Source: Salminus brasiliensis
Taxonomy: Eukaryota; Chordata; Actinopteri; Characiformes; Bryconidae
Direction: 5' to 3'
Length of the DNA: 64,000 bases
Assembly (NCBI RefSeq): GCF_030463535.1
Contig: NC_132893.1
Location: 18,584,027 to 18,648,026 of the forward strand
This document shows, piece by piece, positions 34,086-64,000 of the stretch. Below the pieces are notes generated by a model. That model worked only from the letters and a program-made list of their open reading frames with translations. It ran no database searches and was not told the origin of the DNA. The position numbers were made by a program, and so were the translations under genes. Position 1 is the first letter of the stretch; the number at the start of each line of letters is the position of its first letter.

Positions 34086-35099
34086 CATGACAAATTTAGG
34101 TTTTCTATGCATGTATATCAATTTGCCCGGAAGGTGGCGCCAGCGTGCTGAACAACTAATGAATTATTTCTGCATCTGTTTATTTATCCATCTATTTATT
34201 TACAGTTATTATTTTTTGGTATGCATTTTATCACCCAGGATGCACTGCTGGTTGGAGAATCTCAGAACAGATACATTTAGCCAGAGTCAAAGATCATGTA
34301 AGGTAAAGAAAGACACTTCAGTTATTAATCAACGGGACGAAAGGGAGGTTGTGATAATCTTCATGGATTTGGCTAAATCAGTAGTCATGATGCCCAAATG
34401 TCAACGCTACTTAATACTGAGGTCGAGCCTTTTTAGGACAGTGTAAACAGCACCGCGGTTTGACAGCGCTGTTCACCGCTCTTGTAAGAAAGCAGACAGC
34501 GTTATGGCTGTGGTGTTGTGAGCTGGCTGGGAAGGGGCAGCAGCAGCAGCTGCAGGGGGTCCTGGCAGGTCAGGTGAACAGACCCCAAACTCCACTGTAC
34601 TTTTCTTAAAATGGCTCGTAAACAAGGTTAGACTCAAAATACCCACAGCAGCCTGGCAATCACAAACATGGCCTCAGGGTGACAGTACTCACCAAATGGG
34701 ACAATAGCCAGTGTCTCGCGCTGGTGTGAAAAGGACTCGAGCTTCTGTTGCCCCCCTCCTTCTCCTCTCAGTTAGTGTCGCCCCCCTCACCTGCATGGGC
34801 TTGAGGATCAAATAAAAAAAAAATATATGAATTTATTATTATATAAAATATTAATTACTTATACATCTAGCCAACATTTTGTCAATTTTTTTTATAATTT
34901 GATGTTCCATTTTATTAATTTCTTTATGTCCCACATTTATATAGGTCGTGCCTCATATTTGTGTTATTAATTTATTTGAGTTTTGCTTTTATAATAATCA
35001 TTGATTTATTTACTAATTTATTTGCATTTTCAGTCCTGTATTTTTTGTATTTTGGCAGATCCCGACTTCAGGGTTCATATAAACAGACTGACGGACTGC

Positions 35100-35321
35100 T
35101 TACGAGAATGAGCCACTAGCCAATCGGAGCACTGAGGGGCGTGGCTTATACCTGATCAAGGCGGGGGAAATTAATTAAACAGACACGCCCCCACCCCGTG
35201 CGCACACCTGCGGCCAATCGCGGTGTCGTCATCGCGCTCACCGACGAACGTGATTGGCTCGTTTCCGGCGGGAGCGACGGGATAAACGAACCGCTGAGCA
35301 GCCGACCTGCAGCAGCTCATC
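35100..35321 (+). promoter_or_regulatory. zar1l promoter with three CCAAT boxes
   Basis: CCAAT at 35120-35124 and 35214-35218, and ATTGG (inverted CCAAT) at 35253-35257, lie in a locally GC-rich block ending at the zar1l ATG. A CACCTG E-box lies near 35204. NF-Y sites and E-boxes are established elements of many oocyte promoters; function here is inference. The transcription start is not determinable. Confidence 0.45.
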
Positions 35322-37298
35322 ATGGAGGAGTTAGGCCTGCCGTTCCCCGCGTATAACTACGGTGGCTATCCCGGCTTCTTCCCTTTTTACCATGGAAACG
35401 CCAAGTTCAAGTACCAGAGCTGGGGCAAAAAGGGCGGCTTTCCGCTCCCCGAGGTTCCCGACTACTTCGAGCTCTACAAGCGCTCCCAGCTGAAGGCCAT
35501 TCTGTCTCAGGTCAACCCTAATCTGACCCCCCGCCTGCGCAAGGCCAACACGAGGGAGTTCGGGGTGCAGGTGAACCCCAAAGTGGACGCCACCGTTCAG
35601 TGCTCGCTCGGCCCCAAGACGCTCTTTTACCGCGAGGACAAGTTCAGCTCCCCCAAGCGCAGCGGCGGCGGCGTCCTCCCCCCGAGCCCTCTCCCCGCCA
35701 CGCCCGTCAACAACGTGCGCTTCTCCCGCCCGCTCGCCATCTACTCCCCGGTGTTTGACCGCAGGTTTTTCTCGGTGCCCGCTCGCGCCGGGGAGCGAGA
35801 GGATGGCGCAGGACTCAACACTTCTGAAGGGTGGAAATCTGGAGAGGAGACTGAGGAGACGGACGACGACGAGGAGGAGGACGAGGCCAAGACGGCCGAG
35901 CCCGAGAGTCCAGAGAAGAAGGCGCGTCCGCCGCGAAACGCCTCCCAGAGCCGTGGGTCCAAAATGCTCAGCTTTCAGGTCGGTGGAGACCCGGTTGAAC
36001 TGCCACCGTTCACTAACAGTGGAATGAAGGGGTGTGCATTAAGCGTTGCCTTTACACTCCTCAAATCCTCAGTCCTTACCTAGTGCTGTGAGCCTGGCTT
36101 CAGAGCCTGAACTGTAGAGCCTCTGTTCCTCTTCATGATCCTGAAAGTAGCTTTTCAGGTGGGAGGGTTTGCCAGTAGGGGCCTGCACAAACCACTGCTG
36201 ATAACCTGGGACCGCTGCTTCCCTGCATTACAACATTACCTCAGTTTCACATTATAGGAAGGCTGTCTTGGCTTGTCTGGAGAACATGTTTAGGCTGTAG
36301 GTTCTTTCTTAACGGGGTGGTGAAGATGGCTGTACACCTGGAGTGTTAAGATCCCTTTTCTTATAGCAGCTCTGTGGAAAGCTGTGAAGGCTGTGGAATA
36401 GTTTTGGCTTGTGGTCTTCCTCCTAGGAGGAAGAGTTGACTGCTGGGCAAAGTTGTGGGTCTGGTCCATGTTGGCTGGATGGCGGTTCCTTCCAGGAGTC
36501 TGGGAGCTTCTGTGGGAGGGTTGGGCATGGTTTTTAAATGGGGGGGGGGGGAGAAACCCTCTTGCTTTCTAAGCCCAGAATAAAATACTCAAGACTGGGT
36601 CCTGGTTAATGGTCCATCAGTTGTAAAGTATGTTCAGTGGTAAATAAGCTGGTGTTTGTGATGGATTTGCTGAGCAGTTGGCTTTTTTTTTTTTTTTTTT
36701 TTTTTGTGCAATACCCCTTAATGTGCTTGTATTTGATCCAGTCTAAATCCCGTTCTTGCTCCGTCCACATTAACTCTTTTCTCTAATTTGTCTCAGTAGA
36801 TTTACACTAACTTTCTTGTCTAGTTTCTGGAGCAGAAATACGGATTTTACCACTGCAATAAGTGCAATATTCGGTGGGAGAGTGCCTACGTGTGGTGCAT
36901 CACAGGAACGTCCAAGGTAACGTACCTTGCATTTGAGCTCTCTCCTCAGTAAACCTGTTCACACCTATTCACTCCCTCTCATTTTCAGGTTTACTTCAAG
37001 CAGCACTGCAGAAAATGCCAGGCAGGACTGAACCCATACAGAGTGGAGTCTATTCAGTGCCAGGTTTGAAACTAGAACTTGGGGAAGGCTTTACATGCAC
37101 TTGAGGTTTGTTGGTCAACTGCAGTTATTAAACATGTGTGGCTTTTATTTGTAGACGTGTGCACAGACACGCTGTAGCTGTGAACAGAAGCAAAGGCATA
37201 TTGACCTGAGACGGCCTCATCGCCAGGACCTGTGTGGTCGCTGCAGAGGAAAGAGGCTGTCCTGTGACACCACCTACAGCTTCAAGTACATAGTCTGA
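35322..37298 (+). CDS. zar1l: Zygote arrest 1-like protein, complete, 4 exons
   Basis: Oocyte RNA-binding protein of the ZAR family, which binds 3' UTRs of maternal mRNAs and controls their translation and stability around the egg-to-embryo transition. Exons: 35322-35978, 36824-36916, 36989-37063, 37155-37298; all junctions are phase 0; 322 aa. The N-terminus MEELGLPFPAYNYGGYPGFF carries the conserved aromatic-rich motif. Residues about 180-200 are strongly acidic (DDDEEEDEAK). The C-terminal third is the conserved zinc-binding domain with CNKC, CRKC, TCAQTRCSC and LCGRCRGKRLSC pairs, ending TYSFKYIV. ZAR1L rather than ZAR1 is chosen because it neighbours fry, as in human. Sequence alone does not fully separate the paralogues. 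It converges on fry, with 2.2 kb between stop codons. Confidence 0.94.
36541..36705. repeat. G-run and T-run in zar1l intron 1
   Basis: An 11-G homopolymer at 36541-36551 and a 23-T homopolymer at 36683-36705. The T-run lies about 120 bp before the exon 2 acceptor. Both are prone to length error. Confidence 0.8.
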
Positions 37299-37384
37299 CT
37301 GCCCTGTCTATTTTTATAAATGATGTTAATGGCAATGAATTGAAATATTTTTGTATATTAATGTTATTCTTGTATTAAACTCTA

Positions 37385-37390
37385 AATAAA
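37385..37390 (+). terminator. zar1l polyadenylation signal AATAAA
   Basis: AATAAA lies 87 nt after the zar1l stop codon, giving a short 3' UTR. Confidence 0.65.
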
Positions 37391-37399
37391 AGGTTCTGC

Positions 37400-39478
37400 A
37401 GCAAAGTGCTGTCTGTTTCCTCTTCCTTAGACTTTCACTGTACCGGGCATACCATAGATACCAGGCCAAATGACCCAGACTCAGTGTCTGGTTTATTTTT
37501 AGTGTATGTATTTAAAGGGGCTAATCCTAATTTATATTAATATGCCAGACCGCTGTATAAACAGTATGTGTATGGCTGTACTGCATAAAACTGAACACAT
37601 GGGTGGGTGAAACTGCTGTAAGTTCAATAGCTGAAGTCAATTATTGCAAATATTTAATTCCTAATCATGCTCACTGGTGGCTAGGGTTCTGAACTGCACC
37701 TTGTGAAGCCTGTTGAGACCTGGCTGCAGCATCAGGACAGAGAATATGCATTTCTTTCAAACAGCTTTTCTTCATTTTTAATATTCAGGTGAGACTATGG
37801 AAAATGTTTTGCTCCTGGGCTCCCCCTGCAGTCAGGAACTGTAAGTTATGCTTTTGACCACCACTAGCGGATGAGCTGAGCCACAGAACCTGAATGGTCA
37901 TGGTAGAGTAATACAGTAGATCAGGATTTTACAGACATGATGGTTTTGTAGTGCTACAGTTCTCAAACATTGTCCTGCCTGCTTCACTAGTTACATAGTG
38001 CAGCTACCAGCCTGGTGTAGTAACACTGATTCTGTTCTCCCTATTAACAATTCAGCAGACAGTCACAATGGTTTTCAAGCTGTTTGGTGAAGGTAAAAAT
38101 GCTTCAAATAATGTTACTGGAAGTAGCGTGTTTGCTGATTCGGGTACGTGCTAAGAAGTATTTGTTTAAGTCTTTATTTTGACATGATACTTGACAGAGC
38201 ACCAAACAAAATCACTTCACAAAAGCCGTAAAAGTATTTACATGGTGAAAAACCCTACACTAAGACTTTTCCCTAAGGAAAACAATGTGCGATATCTCCT
38301 GGCATGCACACGTTTCTGAAGACAAAACGGCAGACCTGCATGAGAGGAGCTCCCTTTCCAACTTTATACAAATGGATTTCTGTCGTAAAATCTTTTGTTA
38401 ATAAATAGTTCTAATAATTAATCGTAAATACAACAACGCATGCTTGGCAGTTTTAACCGACACAGGAAAAGTTCTGAAATTAAAACTATACTCGATGCAT
38501 GTTGGTGCATTTCGACAATACAAATGACGTAGAGGCAAGTCGGTATACAGTAGAAAGCGAAACATCTGAAAAAGTAAAGGGCCTAAAGGTCTCACTGACA
38601 TCAATCAACACTTGAGCACATTGACATTTACCAGCTCAGCTTATTAGTTTTGTGTTGAATATACTGCAGCTAAATGTCAGCATGTGTGTGTATACGTGTG
38701 TGTGTGTGTGTGTGATTGTAAGTGCACAATCTGATATGTTTCAGTTCAGTGTTGAGTACTGGACCAGTGACGAATAGGCTCATAAACACACAAGCTCTTA
38801 GCTTTTCAACCAAAGAACAGTTATACAAAAAGCAATGCGCTCCATCGCGTGTCTTAAGTCACAGAAGTTCAGTTCATTCAGAACATTCTTAAGCAGTACA
38901 GCAGAAAGGCATCCAGTTCAGTGATCCTTCATTGCACGTTTCCCAATGGACACTATACAGATCAGACACCTTTAGTAGAAGTTCCTACCAGCTTTGGCGA
39001 TTTCTTACCAAAAACAAACAAAAAAAAATGCAGCATTATTCTCAGTAGCAAACAGGACTTCCTCCTTCCATCTTTGCGATGTTTGATCTAGAAAACTCAA
39101 CATAGTGCAATTATAGATACAACAAAAAAAAACATGACTGAGTGACTTAATCCGAAGTGTCGCACAGTAGCAGTTCAGTTTCTCCAGTATTGCTGCACAT
39201 CTGAGAACCTGAAGTCATGTTCACTCTCAGGTGCTCCTTCTTATTCAACAAAGTCAAGGACACTCCAAGTTTCCCTAAGTAGGGCACAAGTTTGTGGGAT
39301 AAAGTCTTGAAAGCACAGCAGCACTCCCAGACAGCGCACTGGTTATGGCCTGGAACGGGGGGCAGTAGGGGCGGAGCATAGGGTCGGGGCTGGAACAGGA
39401 GGGGCTGGGTGTCTAAGGGGGTATCCAGTGGTCGGGGGGCCCAGGCCAGGGCTGGTCCGAGGGGCTGCAGGCCTCCTG
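37400..39478 (-). other. Convergent gap with the likely fry 3' UTR
   Basis: From the fry stop at 39479 the minus strand runs through AT-rich DNA with AATAAA (TTTATT on +) at 38173-38178, implying a 3' UTR of about 1.3 kb. A (GT)n microsatellite lies at about 38693-38713. No further gene is visible between here and zar1l. Confidence 0.4.

Positions 39479-64000
<24,522 letters not shown>

Overview
The window is vertebrate nuclear DNA from a ray-finned fish. The protein-coding exons translate to clear orthologues of human chromosome 13q13 genes. The introns and intergenic DNA are AT-rich and carry teleost-type repeats: Tc1/mariner relics, L2-like LINE tails ending in a run of acttgacttgact, a tRNA-derived SINE, foldback MITEs and dinucleotide microsatellites. 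The repeat repertoire suggests an otophysan (characin, catfish or carp relatives), but this is inference and I cannot name the species.

Layout. 1-9.1 kb: intergenic, repeat-rich, with a CpG-rich promoter-like patch near 6.1-6.3 kb and one doubtful minus-strand exon. 9.1-13.1 kb: rfc3 (+), nine coding exons, 356 aa, complete. 14.7-26.2 kb: klotho, kl (-), six coding exons, 981 aa, complete, converging on rfc3. Its intron 1 is largely a 68-bp tandem satellite of 49 units (20.55-23.88 kb). About 1 kb upstream of its start lies a second array, of 64-bp units (27.17-28.40 kb). 26.2-35.1 kb: intergenic, with this minisatellite, a SINE, short dispersed repeats and a decayed LINE. 35.3-37.3 kb: zar1l (+), four exons, 322 aa, complete. 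39.5-64.0 kb: the 3' part of fry (-), 36 exons including two microexons (9 and 18 nt), 1,855 residues, running off the right edge.

The four genes are not a functional pathway. They act in replication-clamp loading (rfc3), FGF23/phosphate signalling and ageing (kl), maternal mRNA control in oocytes (zar1l), and NDR-kinase/cell-morphogenesis scaffolding (fry). Their clustering is conserved synteny with human 13q13 (FRY-ZAR1L-KL-RFC3), but with BRCA2, N4BP2L1/2, PDS5B and STARD13 absent from the expected gaps and rfc3 apparently inverted.

All exon boundaries below were read by eye from GT/AG sites, reading-frame phase and remembered similarity to the human families. No alignment or database search was run. 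The most unusual structures are the two tandem arrays bracketing the kl first exon, the 9-nt microexon in fry, and the extra intron in kl.
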